A stretch of 64,000 nt of DNA from positions 20,590-84,589 of the forward strand of contig NZ_PJJS01000039.1 of assembly GCF_002929845.1 (NCBI RefSeq). The letters run 5' to 3'. Below, piece by piece: positions 20,317 to 30,132 of this stretch. The notes under the pieces are model-generated. The model was given only the letters and a program-made list of their open reading frames with translations, did not search any database and had not been told where the DNA came from. Source of the stretch: Cryobacterium sp. M96 (GTDB lineage: Bacteria > Actinomycetota > Actinomycetes > Actinomycetales > Microbacteriaceae). Numbering within the stretch: position 1 is the stretch's first letter; each line of letters starts with the position of its first letter. The translations under genes were made by a program, and so were the position numbers.

Positions 20317-20780
20317 CGGTCGCGGAGGCGTTCCTGCAGGGCGAAGCCGATCAGGATGTCTCGCTGGATGCCGAACATTTCCTTCTCCTCGGCGGGTTCC
20401 ACGTGGTCGAATCCGAGCAGGTGCAGCACGCCGTGCGTGGTGAGCAGCAGGAGTTCCTCGAGGGCGCTGTGCCCGGCTGTCTCGGCCTGGCCCTGGGCCA
20501 CCTGCGGGCAGAGCACGATATCGCCGAGCAGCCCCGGCGGGGTCTCGGCGTCTTCGGTGCCCGGGCGCAATTCGTCCATCGGGAAGCTGAGCACGTCGGT
20601 GGGGCCCGGCTCATCCATCCATTGCACGTGCAGCTGCTCCATCGCACCCTCGTCGACGAGGACGATCGCCAGTTCGGCGTCAGAGTGCACGTGCATGGAG
20701 TCCAGAGCGTAGGCGGCCAGACGCAGGATGGCGGCCTCATCGACCGGGATAGTCGATTCGTTGTTGATTTCGATGCTCAA
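20313..20780 (-). CDS. ybeY: Endoribonuclease YbeY
   Basis: Metal-dependent RNase involved in 16S rRNA 3'-end maturation and ribosome quality control; 155 residues. The zinc-binding [11 protein letters not shown] motif (H3xH5xH type) is intact near residue 115, and [10 protein letters not shown] is the other family signature. Overlaps phoH upstream and the CBS-domain gene downstream by 4 bp each. Confidence 0.97.
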   Translation of the reverse strand: MSIEINNESTIPVDEAAILRLAAYALDSMHVHSDAELAIVLVDEGAMEQLHVQWMDEPGPTDVLSFPMDELRPGTEDAETPPGLLGDIVLCPQVAQGQAETAGHSALEELLLLTTHGVLHLLGFDHVEPAEEKEMFGIQRDILIGFALQERLRDR

Positions 20781-21856
20781 GAGGATCTCCGTTTCGGAAG
20801 GCGGTCGCGGGGAGTGTTGGGGCGGCCGGGTCCGCGACCTGCGAATTCCCGCGCCTGATCGCTTTCGTAGCGCTCGGCCTGCTTCTGCGCGTCGTATGCG
20901 GTCCAGGCGTCGACGATCCGGCCGACCAGGGAGTGCCGCACGACGTCGGCACTGCTCAGACGCACGAAACGGATGTCGTCGACCCCGTCGAGCACCCGGC
21001 TCACCAAGCGCAGCCCGCTCGAGCCCGCCGGAAGGTCAATCTGAGTGATGTCCCCGGTCACGACCATTTTCGAGCCGAACCCCAACCGGGTGAGGAACAT
21101 CTTCATCTGTTCGGCAGTGGTGTTCTGCGCCTCATCGAGCACGACAAAGGAGGAGTTGAGCGTGCGGCCGCGCATATAGGCGAGCGGGGCCACCTCGATG
21201 GTTCCGGCTGCGAGCAGTTTGGGCACGAGTTCCGGGTCCATCATCTCGTTCAGGGCGTCGTACAGGGGGCGCAGGTACGGGTCGATCTTCTCGGTGAGGC
21301 TGCCCGGCAGGAAGCCGAGTCGTTCCCCGGCCTCGACGGCCGGGCGGGTGAGGATGATCCGTTCGACCTCCTTGCGCTGCAGCGCCTGCACGGCCTTGGC
21401 CATTGCCAGGTAGGTCTTGCCGGTTCCGGCCGGCCCGATCCCGAACACGATGGTGTCGGTGTCGATGGCGTCCACGTATTCCTTCTGCCCGATGGTCTTG
21501 GGGCGGATGCTCTTGCCGCGGGAGCTGAGGATGGCCGGGCCCAGACGTTCGGAAGGGCTCGTGGAGCTGTCCGTGTCGAGCATCCGTGAGGAGGTGCTCA
21601 CCTCGGACTCGGCGAGGTCACGCCCGCCGCGCACCATGAGCAGGAGCTCCTCGATCAGGCGACGCGCCGCCTCGACGTGCTCGGTCTCACCGATCAGGGT
21701 GACCTCGTTGCCGCGCACGTGCACGCTGACGCCGGGGTGTTCCTTCTCGACGGCGGCGAGCAGACGGTCGTCGGCGCCGAGCAGGCGCACCATGGCAATG
21801 CCGTCGACCGTGATGTGCACCTCGGCCTGGCCCGGCCCGGGCTCACCGGAAACCAA
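20777..21856 (-). CDS. phoH: PhoH-like ATPase
   Basis: A 359-residue P-loop ATPase with the classic PhoH signature: [16 protein letters not shown] (Walker A), [17 protein letters not shown], and [21 protein letters not shown] (Walker B). An N-terminal KH-like stretch precedes it. The start is a TTG at 21854-21856, preceded by a good ribosome-binding site (ggggaggga) and overlapping the HIT gene end; earlier codons belong to the HIT frame. Pairing with ybeY suggests a role in RNA metabolism. Confidence 0.93.
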   Translation of the reverse strand: MVSGEPGPGQAEVHITVDGIAMVRLLGADDRLLAAVEKEHPGVSVHVRGNEVTLIGETEHVEAARRLIEELLLMVRGGRDLAESEVSTSSRMLDTDSSTSPSERLGPAILSSRGKSIRPKTIGQKEYVDAIDTDTIVFGIGPAGTGKTYLAMAKAVQALQRKEVERIILTRPAVEAGERLGFLPGSLTEKIDPYLRPLYDALNEMMDPELVPKLLAAGTIEVAPLAYMRGRTLNSSFVVLDEAQNTTAEQMKMFLTRLGFGSKMVVTGDITQIDLPAGSSGLRLVSRVLDGVDDIRFVRLSSADVVRHSLVGRIVDAWTAYDAQKQAERYESDQAREFAGRGPGRPNTPRDRLPKRRSS

Positions 21857-22220
21857 GCGTTCCCTCCCCGAGGGTTCCGCCGGCGGCCTGCGGAGCGAGC
21901 AGGTGAGCGTGGACGTGGAAAACGGTCTGCCCGACGCTGGCGCCGGTATTGAACACGAGCCGAAACTGGCCGTTGGACAGCCGGGCCGCCACAGCATCCG
22001 CCACCTCGATGAGTTCGGTCAGCAGCCCGGGGTCGCCGGCCGCGAGCTCGACCACGTTGCTGTACTCGGATGTTTTCGGCGTGATGACGACATGCACGGG
22101 CGCCTGCGGGGCGATATCGGTGAAGGCGATGATCCGTTCGGTTTCGGCGACGATGGTCGCCGGGACCTCGCGCGCGGCGATGCGAGTGAAGATGGACGGT
22201 TCTTGGCCGGTGGAAGACAT
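21843..22220 (-). CDS. HIT-family protein
   Basis: A 125-residue histidine-triad nucleotide-binding protein. The HVHAHLL active-site motif lies at residues 102-108, and FTDIAPQAPVHVVITPKTS is the usual upstream strand. Members hydrolyse nucleoside phosphoramidates or related bonds; the natural substrate is unknown. Its end overlaps the phoH start. Confidence 0.95.
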   Translation of the reverse strand: MSSTGQEPSIFTRIAAREVPATIVAETERIIAFTDIAPQAPVHVVITPKTSEYSNVVELAAGDPGLLTELIEVADAVAARLSNGQFRLVFNTGASVGQTVFHVHAHLLAPQAAGGTLGEGTLGFR

Positions 22221-22242
22221 GTCTCTATCTTAAGCTCACGCG

Positions 22243-22983
22243 CTACCAGCGGCCGAGCGTCACGTTCAGGATGGAGAGGGCGGCCGGGCCGGCGGTGGAG
22301 GTGCGCAGCACATTGTCGCCCAGGCGCACCCGGGTGGCGCCTGCCTGCTCGAGCAGGGTCAGCTCGGCCGGGGAGATGCCGCCCTCGGGTCCGACGACGA
22401 GCAGGATATCCCGGTCGTCGGTCGGCGCCGCCTGCGAGGTCAGCCGTTCGCTCGCGGTGGGCTCCAGCAGCAGCATCCGGGTAGTGCCGGCCAGCTCGGC
22501 CAGCATTTTGGTGCTCGCCGGTTCCCCGACCGTGGGCAGCCACGCGCGAATCGACTGTTTCGAGGCCTCGCGCACGATGCTGGACCAGCGATCCCGGCCC
22601 TTCTTGATTTTGGCTCCCTCCCAGCGCGTCACGGAGCGGGATGCGGCCCACGGGATCACCCCGTCGATGCCGAGCTCCGTGGCCGCCTGCACAGCCAATT
22701 CGTCCCGGTCTCCCTTGGCGAGAGCCTGGACCAGACGGATGCGCGGCGTCAGCAGCGCGGTCACGGTCACCGTCTCAACGCGCAGGGTCAGCAGCCTCGC
22801 ATCTGCGTCAACGACGGTGGCGGCGAGCATGAGCCCGGCCCCGTTCCCGATCTGCAGGCGCTCGCCCGGGCGCACCCGGCTGACGGTGACCGCGTGCCGG
22901 GCCTCGGCGCCGCCGATGCCGATGACCGCCCCCGGCACGCAATCGGCGGCGTGGAGCGCCTCATCGATGAAGAAGTGTGCCAT
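22243..22983 (-). CDS. rsmE: 16S rRNA (uracil1498-N3)-methyltransferase
   Basis: SPOUT-fold methyltransferase modifying U1498 of 16S rRNA; 246 residues. The C-terminal knot and SAM site are visible: LLVVGPEGGISPAELTLLEQ followed by VRLGDNVLRTSTAGPAALSIL. The N-terminal PUA-like part begins MAHFFIDEAL. Sits 6 bp after the dnaJ stop in the heat-shock operon, a common arrangement. Confidence 0.96.
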   Translation of the reverse strand: MAHFFIDEALHAADCVPGAVIGIGGAEARHAVTVSRVRPGERLQIGNGAGLMLAATVVDADARLLTLRVETVTVTALLTPRIRLVQALAKGDRDELAVQAATELGIDGVIPWAASRSVTRWEGAKIKKGRDRWSSIVREASKQSIRAWLPTVGEPASTKMLAELAGTTRMLLLEPTASERLTSQAAPTDDRDILLVVGPEGGISPAELTLLEQAGATRVRLGDNVLRTSTAGPAALSILNVTLGRW

Positions 22984-22989
22984 CGACGC

Positions 22990-24108
22990 CTAGCCGCGAA
23001 ACCGATCGCGCAGCTTGGCGAAAAGTCCCTGCTGAAAGGCGCTGAGGGCAGGAACCGGCGCCTTGTGGCGGGCCGCAAAGGCCTCGATCAGCTCCCGCTC
23101 CTTGTGGTCGAGACGGGTCGGCGTGACCACGTGCACGCCGACCTTCAGGTCGCCGCGTCCGTTCCCGCGCAGACGGGTTACGCCGCGGTCCTTGACCGTG
23201 ATGATCTCGGCGCTCTGCGTGCCCGGCCTGAGCTCGACCTCGATGTCGCCGTCGAGCGCCTTGACGGTCGCGGATCTGCCGAGGATGGCATCCGTCATCG
23301 GCACCTCGAGGGTGCAGAGCAGGTCGTCGCCGTCACGGCTGAACACGTCGTGGTGGCGCACCTTCATCTCAAGGTAGAGGTCGCCGTTGGGACCGCCGGC
23401 CGGACCAGCCTCGCCGCTGCCGGGCATCTGCAGGCGCAGGCCCGTGTCGACCCCCGCCGGGATGTCGACGGGGACCGTGCGACGCGCTCGCACGCGGCCC
23501 TGGCCCTGGCAGGTGACGCAGGGAGTGGCGATGATCGTGCCGTAGCCGCGGCAGGAACCGCAGGGGCTGCTCGTCATGACATTGCCGAGCAGCGACCGCA
23601 CGGCGCGCTGGATGGTGCCGGTGCCGTGGCAGATGTCGCAGGTGACGGGCGCGGTGCCCGGCTGGCAGCACGTGCCGCTGCAGGTCGCGCACATGATGGC
23701 CGTGTCGACCTCGAGCTCCCGGTGCGTGCCGAAGATGATCTCATCGAGGTCGAGGTCGACCCGGATCAGGGCATCCTGGCCGCGCTCTCGGCGCGACCGA
23801 GGCCCGCGGCTGGATCCCCCGCCGCCGAAGAAGGTCTCGAAAATGTCGCCGAAGTTGCCGAAGTTGCCGTCGAAACCGGCGCCTCCGCCGCCGCCCGAGC
23901 GGCCGTTGCCGCCACGGTCGTAGTTGTCGCGTTGCTTGACGTCGCTGAGCACGTCGTAGGCGTGCGTGACGGATTTGAAGCGCTCGGATGCATCCGCGCC
24001 CGGGTTCACGTCGGGGTGCAGCTGCCGGGCCAGCCTGCGGTAGGCCTTCTTGATCTCGTCGGTCGAGGCGTCGCGGGCAACGCCGAGTACTTCGTAATGG
24101 TCAGCCAA
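22990..24108 (-). CDS. dnaJ: Molecular chaperone DnaJ (DnaJ2 type)
   Basis: Hsp40 co-chaperone of DnaK; 372 residues. J-domain (1-70) with the HPD motif ([14 protein letters not shown]), a Gly-rich linker, zinc-binding region with [16 protein letters not shown] and CVTCQGQG, then the client-binding C-terminal domains. The first zinc repeat reads CATCSGTC, lacking the last Gly of CxxCxGxG but retaining both Cys. Follows hrcA by 66 bp; the pair is expected under HrcA control. Confidence 0.96.
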   Translation of the reverse strand: MADHYEVLGVARDASTDEIKKAYRRLARQLHPDVNPGADASERFKSVTHAYDVLSDVKQRDNYDRGGNGRSGGGGGAGFDGNFGNFGDIFETFFGGGGSSRGPRSRRERGQDALIRVDLDLDEIIFGTHRELEVDTAIMCATCSGTCCQPGTAPVTCDICHGTGTIQRAVRSLLGNVMTSSPCGSCRGYGTIIATPCVTCQGQGRVRARRTVPVDIPAGVDTGLRLQMPGSGEAGPAGGPNGDLYLEMKVRHHDVFSRDGDDLLCTLEVPMTDAILGRSATVKALDGDIEVELRPGTQSAEIITVKDRGVTRLRGNGRGDLKVGVHVVTPTRLDHKERELIEAFAARHKAPVPALSAFQQGLFAKLRDRFRG

Positions 24109-24174
24109 AGCTGGCTCTCCTAGGTCTGTTCTGAAATGTGGTGTTCCGCCGGCTTCTGGGCCGAGGGGAACTGG

Positions 24175-25212
24175 TCAATTCTCGCCGAGAAGGCGTGAAA
24201 GGTAGCGGGCGACCGCACGGACGGCCGCCATGTTGTTCGAGTAGTCCATCCGAGTGGGGCCGAGTACGCCGAGGCGCGCCAGATTGCCGCCCTGCGAGGA
24301 GTAGCCGCTGGTGAGCACGGATGTCTCGGCCAGACCGAACGGGGCATTCTCCCGGCCGATACTGACGGACACGCCGTGCTGGTCAGAGGCCATCTCGCCG
24401 AACAGCCGCAGAAGCACGACCTGTTCCTCGATGGCCTCGAGCACCGGGAAAATGCTGCCGGTGAAGTCTTCCTCAGTGCGCACGAGGTTGGCGGCGCCGG
24501 CCATCACGAGCCGGTCCTGCCTGTTCGCGCCGACCTGGTCCCGCAGGGTGCCGGTGATCAGATCCACCGCCTCCTGCTGCTCGATCGGGCCGAGGCCGGA
24601 GCCGGCGGTGAGAGAGCTGCCGGTAAGGGTGCTGGCGGCCTCGCTCATGCCGAGCCCGACCAGGGCAGAATTCAACCGGGTGCGCAGTTCGATCAGAACG
24701 GGTTCAGCCAGGGGCCGGGGCAGGTCGACGACGCGTTGCTCGACCCGTCCGGCATCCGTGATCAGAACCGACAGGAGGCGAGTCTCGGACAGGGGCACCA
24801 GTTCGATGTGGCGCACCTTCGCGCGGGACAGCGACGGATACTGCACCAGGGCGACCTGATGGGTGAGCTGCGAGAGCAGCCGCACGCTGCGGGCCAGCAC
24901 CTCGTCAAGGTCGGCCGACTGACCGAGGAACGTCTCGATGGCTTGGCGCTGCGCCGCCGAGAGCGGGCGCAGATCGGCGAGATGGTCGACGAACAGGCGG
25001 TAGCCCTTATCGGTGGGGATGCGGCCCGACGAGGTGTGCGGAGCCGCGATCAACTCTTCCTCTTCGAGCAAGGCCATGTCGTTGCGGATCGTGGCCGCCG
25101 AGACCCCGAAGGAATGCCGGTCGACGATAGATTTGGAACCGACGGGTTCGCGGGAGGCTACATAGTCCTGAACGATCACACGCAGGACTTCGAGACTGCG
25201 ATCGGACACCAT
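24175..25212 (-). CDS. hrcA: Heat-inducible transcription repressor HrcA
   Basis: Repressor that binds CIRCE operators and represses class I heat-shock genes with GroE help; 345 residues. N-terminal winged helix (MVSDRSLEVLRVIVQDYVASREPVGSKSI...VSAATIRNDMALLEEEELI) and the conserved HTSSGRIPTDKGYRLFVD are intact. Start taken at the ATG 25210-25212, matching the family N-terminus; upstream codons run into the CIRCE. First gene of the operon through era. Confidence 0.97.
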   Translation of the reverse strand: MVSDRSLEVLRVIVQDYVASREPVGSKSIVDRHSFGVSAATIRNDMALLEEEELIAAPHTSSGRIPTDKGYRLFVDHLADLRPLSAAQRQAIETFLGQSADLDEVLARSVRLLSQLTHQVALVQYPSLSRAKVRHIELVPLSETRLLSVLITDAGRVEQRVVDLPRPLAEPVLIELRTRLNSALVGLGMSEAASTLTGSSLTAGSGLGPIEQQEAVDLITGTLRDQVGANRQDRLVMAGAANLVRTEEDFTGSIFPVLEAIEEQVVLLRLFGEMASDQHGVSVSIGRENAPFGLAETSVLTSGYSSQGGNLARLGVLGPTRMDYSNNMAAVRAVARYLSRLLGEN

Positions 25213-25251
25213 AGCGCTCGCCTCCTCCCAGCGTCGCGAGTGCAGCATCGA

Positions 25252-25278
25252 TTGGCACTCGCGGTATGTGACTGCCAA
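25252..25278 (-). promoter_or_regulatory. CIRCE operator upstream of hrcA
   Basis: ttggcactc, nine bases, gactgccaa: an inverted repeat with one mismatch, matching the CIRCE consensus TTAGCACTC-N9-GAGTGCTAA in form. It lies 40 bp before the hrcA start, so HrcA very likely represses its own operon here. Confidence 0.88.
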
Positions 25279-25306
25279 TCATACCGCGACCGGCTGGGCT
25301 TACCCA

Positions 25307-25336
25307 TTGCTCCCCAATGTTGGGGCGCAGTAACTT
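25307..25336 (+). promoter_or_regulatory. Candidate promoter of the DUF4870 pair
   Basis: ttgctc (25307-25312) and taactt (25331-25336) are spaced by 18 bp. The spacer contains a ccccaa-tg-ttgggg palindrome. A start about 38 bp downstream fits. Weak consensus match, so tentative. Confidence 0.4.
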
Positions 25337-25373
25337 AGGCATGTAGCACCTCTTCCCCGGTGCACTGAAAGGC

Positions 25374-25826
25374 ATGATCATGAGTAATTTCACTGGTCCC
25401 GGACCCGATGATCCGTACCAGGGCCAACGGCCGCCGCAACCGCCCTACCAGCCTGCCGCCCCGGGACCGTCGGCACCCCTGACGGAGGCGGATGACCGCC
25501 AATGGGCGTCCCTCGCACATCTGGGCGGGATCCTCATGTTCGTGCCGTCCCTGGTGCTGTGGCTGCTCTTCAAGGACCGCGGACCTCTGACCAACGTCGA
25601 GGCGAAGGAAGCGCTCAACTTTCAGATCACGCTTCTGATCGGCTACTTCGCGATCAACTTTATTGCGACGGTCATCGGCTTTCTCACATTCGGCATCGGC
25701 GGCGTCATCGGCGGTCTCGCCGGGGTGCTGTACATCCTCGGTGTTGTCTTCTCGGTGCTCGGCTACCTCCAGGCGAAGGACGGCAACCACTACCGGTACC
25801 CGTTCGCCCTGCGCCTGATCAAGTAG
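25374..25826 (+). CDS. DUF4870-domain membrane protein (first of a tandem pair)
   Basis: A 150-residue protein with a Pro/Gly/Gln-rich cytoplasmic N-terminus (about 40 residues), then a DUF4870/Tic20-like unit: WASLAHLGGILMFVPSLVLWLLFKDR, EAKEALNFQITLLIGYF and a final helix before YPFALRLIK. Three to four membrane segments. Function of the family is not established. ATG codons at 25374 and 25380 are both possible. A paralogue follows 36 bp downstream. Confidence 0.88.
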   Translation: MIMSNFTGPGPDDPYQGQRPPQPPYQPAAPGPSAPLTEADDRQWASLAHLGGILMFVPSLVLWLLFKDRGPLTNVEAKEALNFQITLLIGYFAINFIATVIGFLTFGIGGVIGGLAGVLYILGVVFSVLGYLQAKDGNHYRYPFALRLIK

Positions 25827-25862
25827 CCCGGCGCACTCGGTTTTTCTTCAGAAGGAGCACCA

Positions 25863-26240
25863 ATGACCAATTCCACCCCACCACCGCCGCCCAACCCGAA
25901 CCAGGCTCCCACCCCGATGAACCCGGCCGACGAGAAACTGTGGGCCACCCTCGTGCACGTCGGCGGCATTCTGTTCTATTTCGTGCCGGCCCTGATCGGC
26001 TACATCGTGCTCAAGGACCGCGGCCCGTTCATCCGGGCACACACCGCGACCGCACTGAACTTCCAGCTCACGCTCCTGATCGCCTACGCGGTCGGCGGCG
26101 TCCTGACGATCATCCTCGTCGGCTACCTCGTTCTCCTGGCTGCCTCCGTTCTGATGGTCGTGTTCGGCATCTTGGCCGCCTTGGCCGCAAACCGGGGCGA
26201 GTACTACACGTATCCGCTGTCGATCAAGTTCGTGAACTGA
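25863..26240 (+). CDS. DUF4870-domain membrane protein (second of a tandem pair)
   Basis: A 125-residue paralogue of the preceding gene, with the same order of motifs: WATLVHVGGILFYFVPALIGYIVLKDRG, then TATALNFQLTLLIAYAVGG and a C-terminal YPLSIKFVN. The N-terminus is a shorter Pro/Asn-rich stretch. Ribosome-binding site gaaggag precedes the ATG. Convergent with hemW, 2 bp apart, leaving no room for a terminator. Confidence 0.88.
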   Translation: MTNSTPPPPPNPNQAPTPMNPADEKLWATLVHVGGILFYFVPALIGYIVLKDRGPFIRAHTATALNFQLTLLIAYAVGGVLTIILVGYLVLLAASVLMVVFGILAALAANRGEYYTYPLSIKFVN

Positions 26241-26242
26241 GT

Positions 26243-27469
26243 TCAGTCGGCGAGCAGGCGGCGCACGACGGCATCCGCCAGGAGGCGTCCTCTGAGGGTC
26301 AGTTCGATCGAGCCGAAGAGGGCTGCTTTCGCGTCGATGAGTTCGTCGGCGATGAGTCCCGCCACCTCGTGGCGCCTGAGCGGGCTGAGCGAGTCGATGG
26401 GGATACCCTCGCGGATTCGGGTGAGCAAGAGCACCCGCTCCACCTCCTGAGTGGCCGCATCGAGGGTCTCCCGCCCGGCGGCCGGTGAGTCGCCGGCGCG
26501 AATCCGATCGCCGTAGGCCGACGGATGCTTGACGTTCCACCAGCGCACCCCACCGATGTGGCTGTGGGCTCCGGGCCCCACACCCCACCAGTCCTGGCTG
26601 CGCCAGTAGGCGAGGTTGTGGCGCGAGCGGTGCGCGTCATCCGTCGCCCAGTTGCTGACCTCATACCAGCCGTAGCCTGCCGAGGACAGTAGGTCGTCGG
26701 CCAGCTCATAGAACTCGGCCTGAACGTCGTCATCGACAGGGGCCAGTTCGCCGCGCTTGATCTGGCGGGCCAGCTTGGTGCCCTCCTCGACGATAAGCGA
26801 GTAGGCGCTGACGTGGGTGGGAGCCTGCCGGATGGCGTGCTCGAGGCTGGTGCGCCAATCGACGAGGGTCTCCCCCGGTGTGCCGTAGATCAGGTCGAGG
26901 GACACGTCGAGGCCGGCCTCGCGCGCCCACTGCACCACAAGCGGCACCCGCTCGGGGTCGTGGGTGCGCTCGAGGGTGGCCAGCACGCTCGGTACCGCGG
27001 ACTGCATGCCGAAGGATACCCGGGTGAAGCCGGACTCGGCGAGGCGGCCGAGGTAGGCGGCGTCGACGGAGTCGGGGTTCGCCTCGGTGGTCACCTCGGC
27101 GCCGGGTGCGATCCCCCAGGTGGAGCGCACGGCCTCCAGCATCCGCACCAGGTCGTCGGCCGGGAGCAGGGTGGGGGTGCCGCCGCCGAAGAAGACGGTC
27201 GCCGCCTGGCGGGCCGGCACGCCCGACTGAGTCAGGATCCGGCCGGCCGACTGGACCTCGGTGATCGCCTGGCCGGCATAGTCATGCTGGTTTGCGCCGC
27301 GCAACTCGGTGGCGGTATAGGTGTTGAAGTCGCAGTAGCCGCAGCGGACCCGGCAGAACGGCACGTGCAGGTAGACGCCGAAATCGCGCTGGGCTGCTCC
27401 CACGGCGGCCGAGGCCGGCAGCAGTCCGTCGCTGGGTGCGGAGTCGCCGAGGGGAAGGGCACTGCCCAT
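26243..27469 (-). CDS. hemW: Radical SAM heme chaperone HemW (coproporphyrinogen III oxidase-like)
   Basis: A 408-residue radical SAM protein. CRVRCGYC (CxxxCxxC) binds the 4Fe-4S cluster near residue 38, GGGTPTLL and TTEANPDSVD are standard SAM-site motifs, and the HemW C-terminal domain is present. HemW inserts heme rather than oxidising coproporphyrinogen; older annotations name it HemN. Begins 4 bp after the DUF1990 gene, and continues the lepA-led strand. Confidence 0.93.
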   Translation of the reverse strand: MGSALPLGDSAPSDGLLPASAAVGAAQRDFGVYLHVPFCRVRCGYCDFNTYTATELRGANQHDYAGQAITEVQSAGRILTQSGVPARQAATVFFGGGTPTLLPADDLVRMLEAVRSTWGIAPGAEVTTEANPDSVDAAYLGRLAESGFTRVSFGMQSAVPSVLATLERTHDPERVPLVVQWAREAGLDVSLDLIYGTPGETLVDWRTSLEHAIRQAPTHVSAYSLIVEEGTKLARQIKRGELAPVDDDVQAEFYELADDLLSSAGYGWYEVSNWATDDAHRSRHNLAYWRSQDWWGVGPGAHSHIGGVRWWNVKHPSAYGDRIRAGDSPAAGRETLDAATQEVERVLLLTRIREGIPIDSLSPLRRHEVAGLIADELIDAKAALFGSIELTLRGRLLADAVVRRLLAD

Positions 27470-27473
27470 GCGG

Positions 27474-28121
27474 TTAGACCGCGCCGATCGGATGCAGCGC
27501 GCGTAGGTACCGAGCGGTGATTTTGGCCTGTTGCCGCCGCACGAACGGCCAGCCCAGCCGGTAGAACCAGTTGCCGGGGCGGGAGAAGGCGCGGATGGTC
27601 AGCCAGACCGAGTCGTCCTCGCGTCTGTCGACGATGAACGATTCCTCGCCGCTGGCCGGGTGCCCGGCCATGGTGCCGTATGCGAAGCCGAGGCGGTCGG
27701 GTTCATCGATCACGTAGACCACGCGCACGGGGGCGTCGATGGTGAAGGGGCCTAACTTGCTCGTGAGGTGCGCGGACATGCCGTTGACGATGTAGGGCGT
27801 GCCGTCCTCGGCGAAGACGGCCTCGTCCGGCTCGGGCTTCTGGTCGCGGGCGGCCTGGCCGTCGGCGTCGAAGACGAGTCCCGTGTACTGCTGGCCGGTG
27901 CCGTCCAGCAGGTCGGTGACGGTCATTCCGCTCCCCCGCTGCACGCCCCAGGTCATCAGCGACTTCGAGGCCAGCTGGAAGCGCTCCTCACCGCTGCCAA
28001 GGCGCACGGTGCGCTCGAGGGGCCGGTAGCCCTTGGGTGGGAACCGGAGCAAGTCCGGGGCGAGGGTGCCGCCGATGGACGCGTAGGTGACGGCGGTATC
28101 GGTGAAGGTGGCGCGGCGCAT
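27474..28121 (-). CDS. DUF1990-family protein
   Basis: A 215-residue protein of the DUF1990 family: begins MRRATFTDTAVTYASIGGTL, contains KGYRPLERTVRLGSGEERF and YGTMAGHPASGEESFIVDRRED, typical landmarks. The fold resembles START/SRPBCC lipid-binding proteins, but function is unknown. Start set at the ATG 28119-28121, 4 bp after the lepA stop. The C-terminal motif (FSRPGNWFYRLGWPFVRRQQ) is conserved in the family. Confidence 0.87.
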   Translation of the reverse strand: MRRATFTDTAVTYASIGGTLAPDLLRFPPKGYRPLERTVRLGSGEERFQLASKSLMTWGVQRGSGMTVTDLLDGTGQQYTGLVFDADGQAARDQKPEPDEAVFAEDGTPYIVNGMSAHLTSKLGPFTIDAPVRVVYVIDEPDRLGFAYGTMAGHPASGEESFIVDRREDDSVWLTIRAFSRPGNWFYRLGWPFVRRQQAKITARYLRALHPIGAV

Positions 28122-28125
28122 CCGT

Positions 28126-29973
28126 CTACTTCTTCTTCGGGGGCTCGTCACCGGACAGGGCGGCGATGAACGCCTCCTGGGGAACCTCGACCCGGCCGAC
28201 CATCTTCATGCGCTTCTTGCCCTCCTTCTGCTTCTCCAGCAGCTTGCGCTTGCGGGAGATGTCGCCGCCGTAGCACTTGGCGAGAACATCCTTGCGGATG
28301 GCACTGATGGACTCGCGGGCGATGATGCGGGCGCCGATCGCGGCCTGGATGGGCACGTCGAACTGCTGGCGCGGGATGAGCTTGCGCAGCCTTCCCGTCA
28401 TCAGCACGCCGTAGTCGTAGGCCTTGTCGCGGTGCACAATCGCGCTGAACGCGTCGACCTGTTCGCCCTGCAGCAGGATGTCGACCTTGACCAGGTCGGC
28501 CTCCTGAGAGCCGATGGGTTCGTAGTCGAGCGAGCCGTAGCCGGCGGTGCGGCTCTTGAGATTGTCGAAGAAGTCGAACACGATCTCACCGAGCGGCATC
28601 GTGTAGCGGATCTCGACCCGGTCCTCGCCGAGGTAGTCCATGCCGAGCAGGGTGCCGCGGCGGCTCTGGCAGAGCTCCATGATCACGCCGACGTAGTCCT
28701 TGGGTGCGAGGATGGCCGCCTTCACGATCGGCTCCTCGACCTTGGCGATCTTCCCGTTCGGGAACTCGCTCGGGTTGGTGACCGTGACAGACTTCTTGTC
28801 GTCGGTGGTGACCTCGTAGATCACACTGGGCGCCGTGGTGATCAGGTCGAGGCCGAACTCCCGGTCGAGCCGCTCGGTGATGATTTCCAGGTGCAGCAGC
28901 CCGAGGAAACCACAGCGGAAACCGAAACCGAGGGCGACGGATGTCTCGGGCTCGTACACGAGGGACGCGTCGGAGAGTTTGAGCTTGTCGAGGGCCTCCC
29001 GGAGGGCCGGGTAGTCGCTGCCGTCGATCGGGTAGAGGCCCGAGAAGACCATGGGCTTCGGCTCGGTGTAGCCCGGAAGGGCGACGGTGGCGGGGCGGAG
29101 CGCGGTGGTCACCGTGTCGCCGACCTTCGACTGGCGCACATCCTTCACGCCCGTGATCAGGTAGCCGACCTCGCCGACGCCGAGGCCCTTGCTGGTGGTG
29201 GGCTCGGGCGAGGTGACGCCGATCTCGAGGATCTCGTGCGTGGCACGGGTCGACATCATCTGGATCTTCTCGCGCGGGCCCAGCTTGCCGTCGATCATGC
29301 GCACATAGGTGACGACGCCACGGTAGCTGTCGTAGACCGAGTCGAAGATCATCGCGCGGGCCGGGGCGGCCGGGTCGCCGACCGGGGCCGGGATGAGGCG
29401 GGTGGCGCGGTCGAGGAGTTCGGCGACACCGACACCGGTCTTGCCGGAAACCCGGAGCACGTCGTCGGGACTGCCACCGATCAGGCTGGCGAGCTCCTTC
29501 GCGTATTTGTCGGGGTCGGCAGCCGGCAGGTCGATCTTGTTCAGCACCGGGATGATGGTGAGGTCGTTCTCCAGCGCCAGGTAGAGGTTGGCGAGGGTCT
29601 GCGCCTCGATCCCCTGGGCGGCGTCGACGAGGAGGATTGCTCCCTCGCACGCGGCCAGGCTGCGAGACACCTCGTAGGTGAAGTCCACGTGGCCGGGGGT
29701 GTCGATCATGTTCAGGGCGTAGGTCTGCCCGTCGAGTTCCCACGGCATACGAACGGCCTGGCTTTTGATGGTGATGCCGCGCTCGCGCTCGATGTCCATC
29801 CGGTCAAGGTATTGGGCGCGCATCGAACGGTCATCGACGACGCCGGTGATCTGCAGCATCCGGTCGGCCAACGTGGACTTGCCGTGGTCGATGTGGGCGA
29901 TGATGCAGAAATTGCGGATGAACTCGGGCGGGGTGGCGGCCGGTTCAAGCGCCGTGAGGGGTCTCGGTGACAT
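28126..29973 (-). CDS. lepA: Elongation factor 4 (LepA) GTPase
   Basis: Translational GTPase proposed to act in 30S biogenesis or ribosome back-translocation; 615 residues. G1 [14 protein letters not shown], the [11 protein letters not shown] switch, DTPGHVDF (G3) and NKIDLP (G4) are all intact; the C-terminal LepA-specific domain ends with the Lys-rich tail. Start ATG at 29971-29973 behind gggagaa. The upstream gap holds a tandem repeat and a large inverted repeat. Confidence 0.97.
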   Translation of the reverse strand: MSPRPLTALEPAATPPEFIRNFCIIAHIDHGKSTLADRMLQITGVVDDRSMRAQYLDRMDIERERGITIKSQAVRMPWELDGQTYALNMIDTPGHVDFTYEVSRSLAACEGAILLVDAAQGIEAQTLANLYLALENDLTIIPVLNKIDLPAADPDKYAKELASLIGGSPDDVLRVSGKTGVGVAELLDRATRLIPAPVGDPAAPARAMIFDSVYDSYRGVVTYVRMIDGKLGPREKIQMMSTRATHEILEIGVTSPEPTTSKGLGVGEVGYLITGVKDVRQSKVGDTVTTALRPATVALPGYTEPKPMVFSGLYPIDGSDYPALREALDKLKLSDASLVYEPETSVALGFGFRCGFLGLLHLEIITERLDREFGLDLITTAPSVIYEVTTDDKKSVTVTNPSEFPNGKIAKVEEPIVKAAILAPKDYVGVIMELCQSRRGTLLGMDYLGEDRVEIRYTMPLGEIVFDFFDNLKSRTAGYGSLDYEPIGSQEADLVKVDILLQGEQVDAFSAIVHRDKAYDYGVLMTGRLRKLIPRQQFDVPIQAAIGARIIARESISAIRKDVLAKCYGGDISRKRKLLEKQKEGKKRMKMVGRVEVPQEAFIAALSGDEPPKKK

Positions 29974-30075
29974 GGTCTTGCAATTCTCCCATAGGTGGCT
30001 GGGTCCCGGTTTCGCCGTTGCCGCGCATCGTTCCAGGCTTGCGCGCGGGAACGGCCGCGCCCGGCGGCTCGCAGC

Positions 30076-30114
30076 GAACCACTGCCGTGAACCACTGCCG
30101 TGAACCACTGCCGT
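30076..30114. repeat. 13-bp tandem repeat, three units (gaaccactgccgt)
   Basis: Three perfect adjacent copies lie about 100 bp upstream of the lepA start. The last is followed by gg and the inverted repeat 18 bp further. Likely variable in copy number. Confidence 0.95.
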
Positions 30115-30132
30115 GGCTCTTCGGCGGGTAGT

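Noticed and set aside
25238..25260. Second inverted repeat gagtgc...gcactc near hrcA as a CIRCE
   Set aside because: Arms are in the wrong order for CIRCE; the neighbouring ttggcactc-N9-gactgccaa is the correct form.
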